64,000 bases of DNA from Rhodococcus sp. 105337 (lineage in GTDB: Bacteria > Actinomycetota > Actinomycetes > Mycobacteriales > Mycobacteriaceae), in the NCBI RefSeq assembly GCF_012844225.1, contig NZ_JABAGQ010000008.1, forward strand, positions 152,797-216,796, given 5' to 3'. The notes below the pieces were generated by a model that searched no databases, was not told the origin of the DNA, and saw only the letters and a list, made by a program, of their open reading frames with translations. Positions 50,793 through 60,673 of this stretch are shown here, piece by piece. Both the position numbers and the translations under genes were made by a program. Positions within the stretch are counted from its first letter, which is position 1, and the number at the start of each line of letters is the position of its first letter.

Positions 50793-51845
50793 ATGAAAGC
50801 ACTGGTATTTCATGGTCCGGGACAACGCGCGTGGGAAGACGTGCCCGACCCCACGATCACCGAACCGACCGACGCGATCGTGCGCGTCGACGCGGTGACG
50901 ATCTGCGGCACCGATCTGCACATTCTCGGTGGTGACGTTCCGGCGGTGACGGACGGACGAATTCTCGGTCACGAAGCCGTGGGCACTGTCGTCGAAGTCG
51001 GCTCCGGCGTTCGCAATCTCATGGCCGGTGACCGCGTACTGGTCTCGTGCGTCTCCGCCTGCGGCCGATGCCGATACTGCCGCGAGGCGCGGTACGGCCA
51101 ATGTCTCAACGGAGGCGGCTGGATTCTCGGACATCTGATCGACGGAACCCAGGCCGAACTGGTGCGAGTTCCGTTCGCGGACAACTCGACCTACAAGATC
51201 CCCGAGGGGGTCAGTGACGAGCAGATGCTCATGCTCGCCGACATCCTGCCCACGTCGTACGAGGTGGGAGTACTCAACGGGTGTGTGCGTCCGGCCGACG
51301 TGGTGGTCATCATCGGCGCCGGGCCGATCGGTCTCGCCGCGATTCTGGGCACCAAGTTGTTCAGTCCCAGCCATATCGTGGCCGTCGACCTCGCCGACAG
51401 TCGCCTGGAAGCCGCGAGATCCTTCGGAGCGGACATCGCTCTGAACGGTGGACGCGACGATGTCGCAGCGGTCGTGGGTGACCTCACCGGTGGGCTCGGA
51501 GCCGACGTCACGATGGAAGCGGTCGGCGTGCCGCAGACGTTCGAGCAGGCGGTGGCGCTTGTCCGGCCGGGCGGACACGTCGCGAACCTCGGCGTCCACG
51601 GTTCGCCCGCGACACTGCATCTCGAGGACATCTGGATCAAGGATCTGACCATCACGACGGGCCTCGTCGACACGTATTCCACTCCGACGCTCATCGGGCT
51701 CGTGGAGAGTGGACGGCTCGACACGTCGCCCATGATCACCCACAGGTTCAACCTCGACGACTTCGAAGAGGCATATGACGTATTCGGCCGGGCAGGGGAG
51801 ACGGGTGCGCTGAAAGTGCTGCTCACGGCACATTCTTCGACCTGA
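50793..51845 (+). CDS. Zinc-dependent alcohol dehydrogenase (MDR family)
   Basis: A 350-residue medium-chain dehydrogenase. Catalytic zinc ligands: Cys in TICGTDLHI, His-Glu in GHEAVGTVVEVG. The structural zinc site has four cysteines in CVSACGRCRYCREARYGQC. The NAD motif is IIGAGPIGLAAI, and VDLADSRLEAA favours NAD. It oxidises an alcohol, or reduces an aldehyde, of unknown kind; DDFEEAYDVFGRA is typical of the threonine/sorbitol-dehydrogenase side of the family. GGGAGGCCGAGG precedes ATG 50793. It stands alone between the divergent membrane hydrolase and the exonuclease fusion. Confidence 0.9.
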   Translation: MKALVFHGPGQRAWEDVPDPTITEPTDAIVRVDAVTICGTDLHILGGDVPAVTDGRILGHEAVGTVVEVGSGVRNLMAGDRVLVSCVSACGRCRYCREARYGQCLNGGGWILGHLIDGTQAELVRVPFADNSTYKIPEGVSDEQMLMLADILPTSYEVGVLNGCVRPADVVVIIGAGPIGLAAILGTKLFSPSHIVAVDLADSRLEAARSFGADIALNGGRDDVAAVVGDLTGGLGADVTMEAVGVPQTFEQAVALVRPGGHVANLGVHGSPATLHLEDIWIKDLTITTGLVDTYSTPTLIGLVESGRLDTSPMITHRFNLDDFEEAYDVFGRAGETGALKVLLTAHSST

Positions 51846-51924
51846 TCGCTGGGCGGTGGAACCACATATATCGACGGGATGAGCGACGGCGTTACAGCGC
51901 CGGCAGAAGTGCAGGGGCGAGTTT

Positions 51925-51936
51925 TCAGGCGCCTGA
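51925..51936. promoter_or_regulatory. 12-bp perfect palindrome before the exonuclease fusion gene
   Basis: TCAGGCGCCTGA lies about 70 bases upstream of the start, just ahead of a TAAGAAT -10-like sequence at 51945-51951. Possible operator. Confidence 0.35.
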
Positions 51937-52004
51937 TCCTCCGGTAAGAATGTCCGATCGGACCGAGTTTCAGCTCGGCCGGGAGGACATCCGGAGGGGT
52001 AGAC

Positions 52005-53846
52005 GTGATCGATCTTCGTGCGCCGGCGAGTGGAACCGTCACGCTGCCCCGAGGGCATCGCTGGGTGGTGGTCGATGTCGAGACCTCGGGTGTGCGTGCA
52101 AACGCCCACCGCGTGCTCAGCGTCGCCGCGCTCGCGTTGCGCGAGGACGGTTCGGTCGAGCGGGAGTTCTCGTCGCTCGTCGATCCCGGTTGCGACCCCG
52201 GGCCGGTGCACATCCACAACCTCACCCGCGAGCGGCTCGCGGGAGCGCCGCGCTTCGAAGACATCGCGTCGGAGCTGGCGGACATTCTCGCCGGCGGCAC
52301 CGTCGTCGCCCACAACGCGTCGTTCGACTACGGCTTTCTCGACGCCGAGTTCCGGCGGGCGGGAAGGACACTTCCGGTGCAGCAGCGGCTGTGCACGCTC
52401 GCGTTGTCGCGCCGCCTCGACCTGGACCTTCCCAACTACCGGCTCGCGACGCTCGCGGAGCACTGGCAGATTCAGCAACTCCAGGCACACGACGCGTACG
52501 ACGACGCGCGTGTGCTGACCGAAATCTTTCTGCGCAGCGCCGGAATGGCACAGACACTGCAACTTCCGCTGCCCGTCGTGAACTGCCGGAGCAGCAAGTC
52601 GGTGTACCCGGCATCGGTGACCCGGGTTCCCTGCCGGTGGAAGAACCCGGGCAAGCTCACGGACGCCGGTCTCGTGCAGGGTATGAAGGTCGTGATCAGC
52701 GGGTCGACCGCCACGCCGCGGACGGCACTCGCCGAGCGCCTCACCGAAGCAGGGCTCGACGTCCTCAACCAGGCGAGCCGGCAGACCAGTGTGCTGGTGT
52801 GCAACGACCCCGTCGTGCAGACCGCCAAGGTGCGCAAGGCGATGGCCGAAAGCATTCCCGTCATCAGCGAGCGACACCTCGACGACCTTCTCACCCGGGT
52901 CGCTCCCGGCGAGCCCAAGGTCGCCACCGTCATCGATGTCGTGCCGCAGGCACAGATCCCGGTGGAGATTCCGCAGGTCGTCACCGCCCCCGCCCCCGAC
53001 GACACAGCGCCGGCACAGGGCTGGGCGCTGCAGGGCCACAAGCCCAAGTTGTGGTCGGGCCGAAAAGTACTGTTGCTGGGCGGAACCCATCTCGAAGCGG
53101 TGATGATGCGGTCACGCATCGCGCAACTCGGTGCCAGGCCCGCCCTCAACTTCACGGCCGCGGTCACCGACGCGCTGGTCCTCGGCGGCGGCGAAAGCGA
53201 CAAGCGGATGCCCCGGGTGCTGCAACGCGCGCTGCCCGTCCTCACCCCCGACGACGTCAACGCCGCGGTGGAGAAGGGTGTGATCCCACCGCACATGCGG
53301 ACCGAAGCCCGAATGACGGCGCCGGTGCTGTCGCTCGGCGAGGTGACCGACCTGCCCGCGAAGATCACGTCCTGGTCGGTGAACATCGCGTGGAAAGCCG
53401 AAGCTGTCGACGACGAGTTCGACATCGACATCGTCGCATTCCTGCTCGGTTCGGACGAAAAAGTCGACACCGATGACGATTTCGTCTTCTACAACAACCC
53501 CGTGTTCGACGACGGGGTGGTGGAACTGACCATCGACGGCAGCAGTGAGCAGTGCGTCCGCGTCGACCTCGCGTCGCTGCCCGCCGAGTGCGAGCGCATC
53601 GCCATCGCGGCGGCTATCGACGGCGACCGTACCTTCGGTGACCTCGGCGCCGTCTCCGTCAGCGTCGACAGCGACGACGGCACTGCCGCGACCTTCGTTC
53701 TCGACGCCGGGACCACCGAACGCACGATGGTGCTCACCGAGATCTACCGCCGGGCAGGCAAGTGGCGTCTGCGGGCGGTGGGGCAGGGCTACGACGACGG
53801 CCTTGCGGCCCTTGCGGTGCGGTACGGGGTCGACGTCGATGCCTGA
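52005..53846 (+). CDS. DEDDh exonuclease - BRCT - TerD fusion protein
   Basis: A 613-residue multidomain protein. Residues 18-190 are a DnaQ-type 3'-5' exonuclease: D24 and E26 in VVVDVETSG, HNASFDYGFLD, and HDAYDDARV with the catalytic His and Asp. Residues 225-300 look like a BRCT domain (GMKVVISGSTATPRTALAERL, VLVCND), and 345-420 like a second (RKVLLLGGTHLEAVMMRSRI). Residues 435-613 are a TerD domain (WSVNIAWKAEAVDDEFDIDIVAFLL; FYNNPV). TerD proteins join tellurite-resistance and stress or defence complexes, often with calcium. GGAGGGG precedes GTG 52005. It leads the island and is 33 bases from the NERD helicase gene. Confidence 0.85.
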   Translation: MIDLRAPASGTVTLPRGHRWVVVDVETSGVRANAHRVLSVAALALREDGSVEREFSSLVDPGCDPGPVHIHNLTRERLAGAPRFEDIASELADILAGGTVVAHNASFDYGFLDAEFRRAGRTLPVQQRLCTLALSRRLDLDLPNYRLATLAEHWQIQQLQAHDAYDDARVLTEIFLRSAGMAQTLQLPLPVVNCRSSKSVYPASVTRVPCRWKNPGKLTDAGLVQGMKVVISGSTATPRTALAERLTEAGLDVLNQASRQTSVLVCNDPVVQTAKVRKAMAESIPVISERHLDDLLTRVAPGEPKVATVIDVVPQAQIPVEIPQVVTAPAPDDTAPAQGWALQGHKPKLWSGRKVLLLGGTHLEAVMMRSRIAQLGARPALNFTAAVTDALVLGGGESDKRMPRVLQRALPVLTPDDVNAAVEKGVIPPHMRTEARMTAPVLSLGEVTDLPAKITSWSVNIAWKAEAVDDEFDIDIVAFLLGSDEKVDTDDDFVFYNNPVFDDGVVELTIDGSSEQCVRVDLASLPAECERIAIAAAIDGDRTFGDLGAVSVSVDSDDGTAATFVLDAGTTERTMVLTEIYRRAGKWRLRAVGQGYDDGLAALAVRYGVDVDA

Positions 53847-53879
53847 ACGGTCACGGGTACTGCCGTCGCGAGATCTGCG

Positions 53880-55511
53880 ATGAGCATTCGTATTCCCCAG
53901 GAGCCGAGGTTCGCGCATGTCACCGAAGAAGTGGTGTGGCGGGCGCTGATCGATCAGCTCGGGCCGAACGACCTCGTGGTCGCGAACCAGCGCGTCACCG
54001 ACCACGACAAGGACCACGAAATAGATTTCGTCGTGGCGCTCGAGGGCTACGGTGTGATCTGCCTCGAGGTCAAGGGCGGGGGAGTCTGGTACGAGAACGG
54101 CGCGTGGTATCAGCGTCGCCCGGGCGGACCCGCCGTCATCGATCCGGTGGGACAGGTGCGGGGTGCAATGTACGCGTTACGTCGGTACGTCGACGACGAT
54201 CCCCGTCGCCCCGTCGGCCACGTGCGCTGGGATCACGTGGTCGTGTTCCCCAACAGTTCGTTTCCCGCAGACTTCGCCTTGCCGGAATGTCCCCGCTGGA
54301 AGGTGGTCGACCGCGACGGTCTGAGCGGAATCGTCGGCAAGCTCATGAAGGTGCTCATCGATCAGCACGTCGCGAGAACCGGGATCGACGCGGATTCGAT
54401 CCTCGAACTCGCAGATGTGCTGTCGGGGCGTGGATTGCCTCAGCGCGACGTGGTCTCGCGCGCGCTCGAGAACGAGGACGCCGGCAACCTGCTCACCCAG
54501 CAGCAAGCGGCGGTACTCGATGCGGCGCGTCTGCTTCCCCGCGTCGAGATCCGCGGAGGAGCGGGAAGTGGCAAGACCTTCCTCGCGATCGAAAAGGCTC
54601 GCAGGCTCACCAAGGAGGGTAAGCGTGTCGCGCTGATCTGCTATTCCCACGGGCTCGCGTCCTACCTCGAACGCGTCACCAGGGCACTGCCACGGAAACA
54701 GCGTCCCGCCTATGTCGGTGAATTTCACAAACTCGGCCGACGCTGGGGTGCCCCGGAAGGTCCGCCGGAGAGCCTGCGCACGGAAGAAACCGTGGCGTTC
54801 TGGGAGCATGTGCTCCCGGCGCGGATGGCGGAACTCGCAGCCGAACTTCCGAACGGGCAGCGGTTCGACGCCGTGGTCGTCGACGAAGCGCAGGACTTCG
54901 CCGACGATTGGTGGCGGCCGGTTCTCGCTGTATTGAGAGACGAGGATGCCGGCGAGATCTACGTGTTCAGCGACGAAGGGCAGCGGGTCTTCGATCGGGA
55001 AGGTGTTCCCCCGGTTACGCTGGTGCCGTTGGTGCTCGATCAGAACCTCCGCAACACCAAGCAGATCGCCGGGTGTTTCACACCGCTCGTCGGGCAACGC
55101 ATGCGATTGCTCGGCGGCGACGGGCCCGAGGTCACCTTCGTTCCGTGCGCACCGGAAGATGCGCTCGATCGCGCCGACGACGCCATCGAGACTCTGCTCG
55201 AAAGTGGCTGGCGGCCCGAAGATGTCGCCCTCCTCGCGACCGGAAGTCGGCACCCCGAACAGGTCGAACGGCAGCAAGCCGGGCCTGAAGCGTACTGGGA
55301 GAGTTTCTGGGACAGCGACCAGGTGTTCTACGGCCACGTCCTGGGATTCAAAGGACTCGAGCGCCGGGCGGTCGTACTTGCCGTAAACGAATCACGGCCG
55401 CAGGAGCGATCGCGGGAACGATTGTATGTGGGGCTGTCCCGGGCCCGCGACCAGTTGATCGTGTGCGGCGACCCGACATTCATACGGACGGTCGGTGGAG
55501 GGGAGTGCTGA
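53880..55511 (+). CDS. NERD-domain UvrD-like helicase
   Basis: A 543-residue protein. Residues 10-115 are a NERD nuclease-related domain with DHEIDFVVALEGYGVICLEVKGG, the Asp and Glu-x-Lys of the PD-(D/E)XK fold. Residues 210-540 are a compact SF1 helicase: Walker A GGAGSGKT ending at T233, DEAQD at 335-339, LDQNLRNT, and the final YVGLSRARDQLIVCGD. It is shorter than UvrD, as usual for NERD helicases, which are found in phage defence systems and DNA repair. ATG 53880 starts 33 bases after the exonuclease-TerD stop, so they are probably one transcript. A GC-rich imperfect hairpin is at about 55519-55544. Confidence 0.85.
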   Translation: MSIRIPQEPRFAHVTEEVVWRALIDQLGPNDLVVANQRVTDHDKDHEIDFVVALEGYGVICLEVKGGGVWYENGAWYQRRPGGPAVIDPVGQVRGAMYALRRYVDDDPRRPVGHVRWDHVVVFPNSSFPADFALPECPRWKVVDRDGLSGIVGKLMKVLIDQHVARTGIDADSILELADVLSGRGLPQRDVVSRALENEDAGNLLTQQQAAVLDAARLLPRVEIRGGAGSGKTFLAIEKARRLTKEGKRVALICYSHGLASYLERVTRALPRKQRPAYVGEFHKLGRRWGAPEGPPESLRTEETVAFWEHVLPARMAELAAELPNGQRFDAVVVDEAQDFADDWWRPVLAVLRDEDAGEIYVFSDEGQRVFDREGVPPVTLVPLVLDQNLRNTKQIAGCFTPLVGQRMRLLGGDGPEVTFVPCAPEDALDRADDAIETLLESGWRPEDVALLATGSRHPEQVERQQAGPEAYWESFWDSDQVFYGHVLGFKGLERRAVVLAVNESRPQERSRERLYVGLSRARDQLIVCGDPTFIRTVGGGEC

Positions 55512-56129
55512 AACGGTTGGGCGGGGTGTGAAGCCCCGCTGCCCACGACTACCAGCCGAGCGTAGCCTTTCAGCTTCTCCCGGTGCGGACTCGTCTCGAG
55601 ACTGTCGCGCACTCGGCAGAATTGGCGGTGACGCCGGCTTCGATTCCGCGGTTGTACGTGAATCTTCACTCGCCGCGGGAGCTGGTTAACAAGCCGGTGC
55701 CTTCTGGTTCGCGCTTTGTCGAAGCCACCGGCTAGGGACGCAGCCAGGTACCGGACGCGGACTTGGCTCTATCGGGCGGACACCAGGGGTGGTTGCTCCG
55801 ACCGACGAATGGGGATGCGGTCGCCTGCTCAGTGAGGGTTGATGAGCCGAACCGTTGTCGATCTGCGCGCTCAATGGTGATTCGCTCGCGCATTTCCGTG
55901 CGCGGATCCCCGTTGGGCGAGCAAATAGCATGCATGGAAAGCCCGGCGTCGGCTGATTGCTCGCAACGGGTGCCCCTGCACTGTCCTGGCGGTAACAGCA
56001 GGGGATTTTTACGCAGGTCGAAGGGTAGTGTCGGCGGAATTCAATGCACTTGTGCGGGGACGAGGCGGGACCGGACGCGGACTCGCCGGAGACAGTTTCT
56101 AAGGTGGTGGGGTCCGTTGCCGTCGGCGG
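55512..56129. other. 618-base region without a gene
   Basis: No domain-bearing frame was found on either strand; the longer open frames (up to 190 codons) are continuations of frames antisense or out of phase with the neighbours. It holds a hairpin near 55519-55544 and a 14-base direct repeat (ACCGGACGCGGACT at 55750 and 56070). It must carry the promoter of the large helicase gene. TTTTTACGC at about 56005 is the only AT-rich run. Confidence 0.55.
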
Positions 56130-59100
56130 GTGGAAGCAGGGTGTGGAGTGGACGTCGCGTCGAGGGACAACGATCCCGAACTGAGGGACCGCGTGCAACG
56201 CCTGCTTGCCTTCATGGCAGAGCTCGTCAAAGCCCGCAGCGCACCGGTTCGCATCGTCGACAAACACCGTGCCGTGATGTCCCTCGAGGAGGGAAACATC
56301 AGGGCCGGCCTGAAAGCTCACGCCGCGTCGGGTGAGGTCTTCCTGCGCGCGCGTCGTGCTCAGCTCGAAGACCCGCCACTCCCTTCCGGAGAGTTCGCGA
56401 CGTATGTTCGCGGCGACATCGGCGACTCCGACATCGAACCCGCACTCGACCCGACGGCCCCCGCCACCGCGGCAGGCTTCGACGCCTGGCTCACGGACTG
56501 GCGGACATGGGCGGCCGCCGACCGTGAACGACGAGCCGCATCGCATCTGTACACGTTCCTGCAGCGAACGATGCTCGACCTCGAAGACCAACCCGAATCG
56601 CTGGAACTCGTCGTCGCGTCGGGTTTGCTGCATCTGTCCGAGCGGGTTGCGGGCGCGCGGGTTCGCACGCACCTGATCACGCAGTCCGCTGTCGTCGAGC
56701 GGCACGGCGACTCCGGCGACCTGGTGGTCCGGCTCGATCCCGGCGCCGGCCCGTCGTTGGAAGACGTCCAGATCCTCACCGGGCTGGAGGTGTTCGACCC
56801 GTCGAGTGTCCGCGAACTGCACGACTCCCTTGTCACTCAGGTCGCATCGCCCCTCGATCCCGCCGCCCGGGCGTTTCTGAAGAGCTGGGCCGAGCGTGCG
56901 CTCACCCTGCGCGTCGAGGTCGCCGACCGTGCGGAGGAAGCATCGTCGCCCGACGCATTCGTCACGCCGTCACCCGCACTCGTCCTGCGCAAGCGCGGTG
57001 CCCACGCACTCATCGAGTACTACAACCGCATGACCGAGGCCGCGGCCGACGACGAGAATCCGGTTCCGCTCGGTCTGGCGCAGCTCGTCGAAGCAATCGA
57101 GCCGGCCGACCGTGTCGCATGGCTCGACCGCATCGGCACGCCGTCGGGCCTCTTCACCGGGGATCCGCTGCTTCCACTGCCCGCCAACGAAGAACAACGC
57201 GAGATCCTCGACCGGCTCGCCGGCGACAGCGGCGTCGTGATCGAGGGCCCACCGGGTACGGGCAAGACCCACACCATCGCCAACATCGTGTCCGCGCTGC
57301 TGGCGCGTGGCCAGCGCGTGCTGGTCACCAGCGAGAAGGCGCAGGCGCTGCGTGTACTCCGGGACAAGCTCCCGGACGAACTTCAGGACCTGTGTGTAGC
57401 GGTGACCGACCCGGTCGACGGCGGGTCTGTGGAACTCACCCGCAGCGTCAGCGAAATCGCCATCCGCAAAGCGCAATTCAACGCGCGACGCGCGCAGGAA
57501 CGCATCGACGAACTCACCACGCAACGCAACGATGCACTCGGCCGTCGAGCGACGCTGATGGAACAGATCCGGCAGGCGCGAGCCGAGGAAGCATCGGTCC
57601 ATGCAGAGGTCGCTGCCGGCTACGAGGGGACGGTTGCCTCGATCGTCCGACGGGTCCGCGCACAACAACCCAAATACGAGTGGCTGCCCGCACCTCTCCT
57701 CACCGACACCGCGCCGCTGACGGTCGACGAGCTCGTCACCCTCCATGCGCTCCATCAGCGGTCGAGCGTCGAGCGTGCGCGACGCCGGCACCAACGCTTC
57801 CCGGAGCTGTCCCTCCCCACCCAGAGGGAACTGCAGTACGCGTGTGCGGCCGTCTCACAGGCATCGAGCGGCACCGCGAACGACGAGATGCAGGGATTGC
57901 TGCGGATACTCGAGGGCGCGTCCCTCGAGGCACTCGCCCACATCCGTGACCGCTGCGAGCAGTTGCAGGGTGCCCTGAAGGATGCAGATCGGCTCGACGT
58001 TCGAATTCGTCGCGTCGCCGACGACGTCCTGTCGGGGAAGGCTCAGCATCTGTGGGGAAAGACCGCCGAGCTCGCAGGGCTCGTGCAGGCCGCGCAGGAC
58101 GCCGACCGGATCGTCGGTGCCAGCTCGGTCCAGGTGTCGGTAGCGGGACCGCTCGCCTTCGAGGCGTACGACGCGCTCGCCCGCAAGCTGGAGGCCGGGG
58201 AAACGTGGCGCAACGGTTTCGCTCGGTTCCTGAGAAGCGACGAACAATCCGCAGTCGAGGCGCTCGGTGAACTTGCGACCGTCGACGGCGTCGCGGCTAC
58301 CACCGCCCACACGGTGCGCATCGTCGCTGAACACCTCCGTGTGCTCGAAGCGATCCGGGTGGCGGGGGTCGTCCTCCGCGATCTGGGCATCGACATCGAG
58401 CTCGACGAGTCGCGCAGCCGTGCTGTGGGCACCCTCGCCTTCATCGACCGGGACCGCGTCATCATCGACAGTCTCGTGGCACGGGTGCGAGACGTCGAAT
58501 CGGCGTTACGCGATGTCCATCCCGGTGCGCCGCGGATCGCGAGCGTCGAACAGGCGCGGTCCATCGCGGAGTCGGCACGGGCCATCGCCGCGACGGGCAC
58601 TGCGGAAGCAAGCAAGAACTGGCTCGAATCCATCGGAATGTATGTGCGGGGCCAGACCGCCGGGGGAGCGTCGCCCGAAGGACGCGCGCTGGCGCGAGCC
58701 TTCCACGAAGCGGACTTCGAGGCGATCAATGCGGCGTTGGACGCGTGGGACCGTGCGGTCGGTGAACAACGTGAGGAGCTGGAACTCGTAGCCCTGCAGG
58801 CGCGTTTGACGACTGCTGCACCGGCACTCGCGCAGACGCTCGGAGACAATCCGTTGAGCTTGGCATGGCCGGTTCGTCTCGCCCACATCGAGGATGCGTG
58901 GGCGTGGCGACGCGCAGACGCCTGGGTGCGGCGCTTCCACGAACGGAGCGACGACGGGCAGCTCGAACGTGAACTCGACGCAGTCGAGAAGGACATCACG
59001 CGTCTCACGACGCAGCTCGTCGAGGAGAAGGCGTGGAGTACGTGTCTCGCCCGCACCACGGCCGAACAGGTCCAGGCACTCCATTCGTACCGTGACCATG

Positions 59101-60488
59101 TCGCGAGTATCGGTAAGGGAACCGGGCGGTATGCGGAGCGCTATCGGGCGGCGGCGCGCGAGGCCATGCAGGTTGCGCAGGGCGCGGTGCCGGCGTGGGT
59201 GATGCCGTTGCAGCAGGTGCTCGCTTCGGTTCCACCCGAGCAGAGTTCGTTCGACGTCGTCATCGTCGACGAATCGAGTCAGGTCGACATCAGCAGTCTG
59301 TTTCTGCTGTGGCTCGCGCCGCGTGTGATCGTCGTCGGCGATGACAAGCAGTGTGCACCGAGTGCGGTGTCGCTGGGTGCACTCGACGGCGTCTTCACCC
59401 GTCTCGATTCGTACCTGCCCGACATTCCGAATTACCTGCGCGACAGCTTCACTCCGCGGTCGAGTCTGTTCTCCTTGCTACGGTCACGGTTCGGAAGCAT
59501 CATCCGGCTGCGGGAACACTTCCGGTCGATGCCGGAGATCATCGCGTGGTCCAGCGAACAGTTCTACGCAGACGACCCGCTGGTTCCCCTGCGGCAATAC
59601 GGGTCCGACCGCCTGCCGCCACTGCGCACCACATACGTCGAGAGTGGCGCCGTCACGGGACAGAACTCCACGTTGGCGAACCACGCCGAGGCCAATGCCC
59701 TCGTCGACACCCTCGTGCAGTGTGTCCAAGACCCCGCCTACGACGGCAAGACATTCGGCGTGGTCGTTCTGCAGGGACAGTCGCAGGTCGACGTCATCCA
59801 GAACGAACTGCTCGACCGTCTCACCCCGGCCCAGTGGGAGCAACGCAGGCTGCGCGTCGGCACGCCCCCGGATTTCCAGGGCGACGAGCGGAGTGTGGTG
59901 TTCCTGTCGATGGTCGTGGCGCCCGACCAGAACATCGCGGCCATGACGCGGACCGAGTACCAGCGACGATTCAACGTTGCGGCGTCGCGTGCTCAGGACC
60001 AACTGTGGTTGTTCCATTCGCGGACGCTCGACACGCTGCGGCGGACCGACCTGCGGTATTCGCTGCTCTCCCACATGCAGTCGACGTCGACGACGCCCGC
60101 CGCACCCATACCGGACGGCGTGACGCGCGACGAACGACACGAGGCGTTCGACAGTCTCTTCCAGCAGGAGGTGTTCCTCGACATCGTGGCCCGGGGATAT
60201 CACGTGAACCCGCGGGTCGAGGTGAACGGCCACTTCATCGATCTGGTGGTGACCGGAGCGGCGGGCAAGCTCGCGGTCGCGTGCGACGACGGGCAGTGGC
60301 ACACCAGCGCTGACCGGCAGCGCGCCGACCTCGAGCGGGAACGTGAACTGCACCGGAGTGGGTGGAAGTTCTGGCGGGTCCGGGAATCGGAGTACTACCT
60401 CGACCCGGTCGCGGCGATGGCCGGGCTGTGGGACGAACTCGAGCGGCGTATCTCGCCTCGTGTCTCGGATGTGCCTGCTCGAATGTGA
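56130..60488 (+). CDS. Large SF1 (UPF1-like) helicase with C-terminal nuclease-like domain
   Basis: A protein of about 1,452 residues. Residues 1-330 have no clear family. The SF1 motor is split by a long helical insertion: Walker A GPPGTGKT at 373-380, coiled or helical stretch about 450-1020, DESSQ at 1047-1051, VVGDDKQCAPS, LREHFRSMPEII, and motif VI NVAASRAQDQLWLFHS. Residues 1340-1435 form a Vsr/DUF559-like nuclease fold with D1371 in HFIDLVV but Ala at 1384 (AVACDDGQWH) where relatives have Glu. The layout is like the DUF4011-helicase-Vsr (Hhe) defence proteins. GTG 56130 or GTG 56148 starts it. Confidence 0.8.
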   Translation: MEAGCGVDVASRDNDPELRDRVQRLLAFMAELVKARSAPVRIVDKHRAVMSLEEGNIRAGLKAHAASGEVFLRARRAQLEDPPLPSGEFATYVRGDIGDSDIEPALDPTAPATAAGFDAWLTDWRTWAAADRERRAASHLYTFLQRTMLDLEDQPESLELVVASGLLHLSERVAGARVRTHLITQSAVVERHGDSGDLVVRLDPGAGPSLEDVQILTGLEVFDPSSVRELHDSLVTQVASPLDPAARAFLKSWAERALTLRVEVADRAEEASSPDAFVTPSPALVLRKRGAHALIEYYNRMTEAAADDENPVPLGLAQLVEAIEPADRVAWLDRIGTPSGLFTGDPLLPLPANEEQREILDRLAGDSGVVIEGPPGTGKTHTIANIVSALLARGQRVLVTSEKAQALRVLRDKLPDELQDLCVAVTDPVDGGSVELTRSVSEIAIRKAQFNARRAQERIDELTTQRNDALGRRATLMEQIRQARAEEASVHAEVAAGYEGTVASIVRRVRAQQPKYEWLPAPLLTDTAPLTVDELVTLHALHQRSSVERARRRHQRFPELSLPTQRELQYACAAVSQASSGTANDEMQGLLRILEGASLEALAHIRDRCEQLQGALKDADRLDVRIRRVADDVLSGKAQHLWGKTAELAGLVQAAQDADRIVGASSVQVSVAGPLAFEAYDALARKLEAGETWRNGFARFLRSDEQSAVEALGELATVDGVAATTAHTVRIVAEHLRVLEAIRVAGVVLRDLGIDIELDESRSRAVGTLAFIDRDRVIIDSLVARVRDVESALRDVHPGAPRIASVEQARSIAESARAIAATGTAEASKNWLESIGMYVRGQTAGGASPEGRALARAFHEADFEAINAALDAWDRAVGEQREELELVALQARLTTAAPALAQTLGDNPLSLAWPVRLAHIEDAWAWRRADAWVRRFHERSDDGQLERELDAVEKDITRLTTQLVEEKAWSTCLARTTAEQVQALHSYRDHVASIGKGTGRYAERYRAAAREAMQVAQGAVPAWVMPLQQVLASVPPEQSSFDVVIVDESSQVDISSLFLLWLAPRVIVVGDDKQCAPSAVSLGALDGVFTRLDSYLPDIPNYLRDSFTPRSSLFSLLRSRFGSIIRLREHFRSMPEIIAWSSEQFYADDPLVPLRQYGSDRLPPLRTTYVESGAVTGQNSTLANHAEANALVDTLVQCVQDPAYDGKTFGVVVLQGQSQVDVIQNELLDRLTPAQWEQRRLRVGTPPDFQGDERSVVFLSMVVAPDQNIAAMTRTEYQRRFNVAASRAQDQLWLFHSRTLDTLRRTDLRYSLLSHMQSTSTTPAAPIPDGVTRDERHEAFDSLFQQEVFLDIVARGYHVNPRVEVNGHFIDLVVTGAAGKLAVACDDGQWHTSADRQRADLERERELHRSGWKFWRVRESEYYLDPVAAMAGLWDELERRISPRVSDVPARM

Positions 60489-60673
60489 CTCGTCGCGCGT
60501 CGCAATGACCGCCGTGAGCATGCTTCGTCGCCTCGGTGCGTTCGGCGGCAGGCAGTGGTAGTCGGCTTCGTCCAAACGGAACGGTGCGGACCCTTCCGCT
60601 ACCACTGCCGCGCAGGTCTGGGAAGCTGGATTACGAGGGGCACGGAATTAAGAGCGCAGGGACGGAGCTGGAA

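Noticed and set aside
55750..56083. A 14-base direct repeat (ACCGGACGCGGACT) 320 bases apart, looking like an attachment site pair
   Set aside because: No integrase, tRNA or cargo gene lies between, and a GC-rich 14-mer can recur by chance; not enough to call a mobile element.
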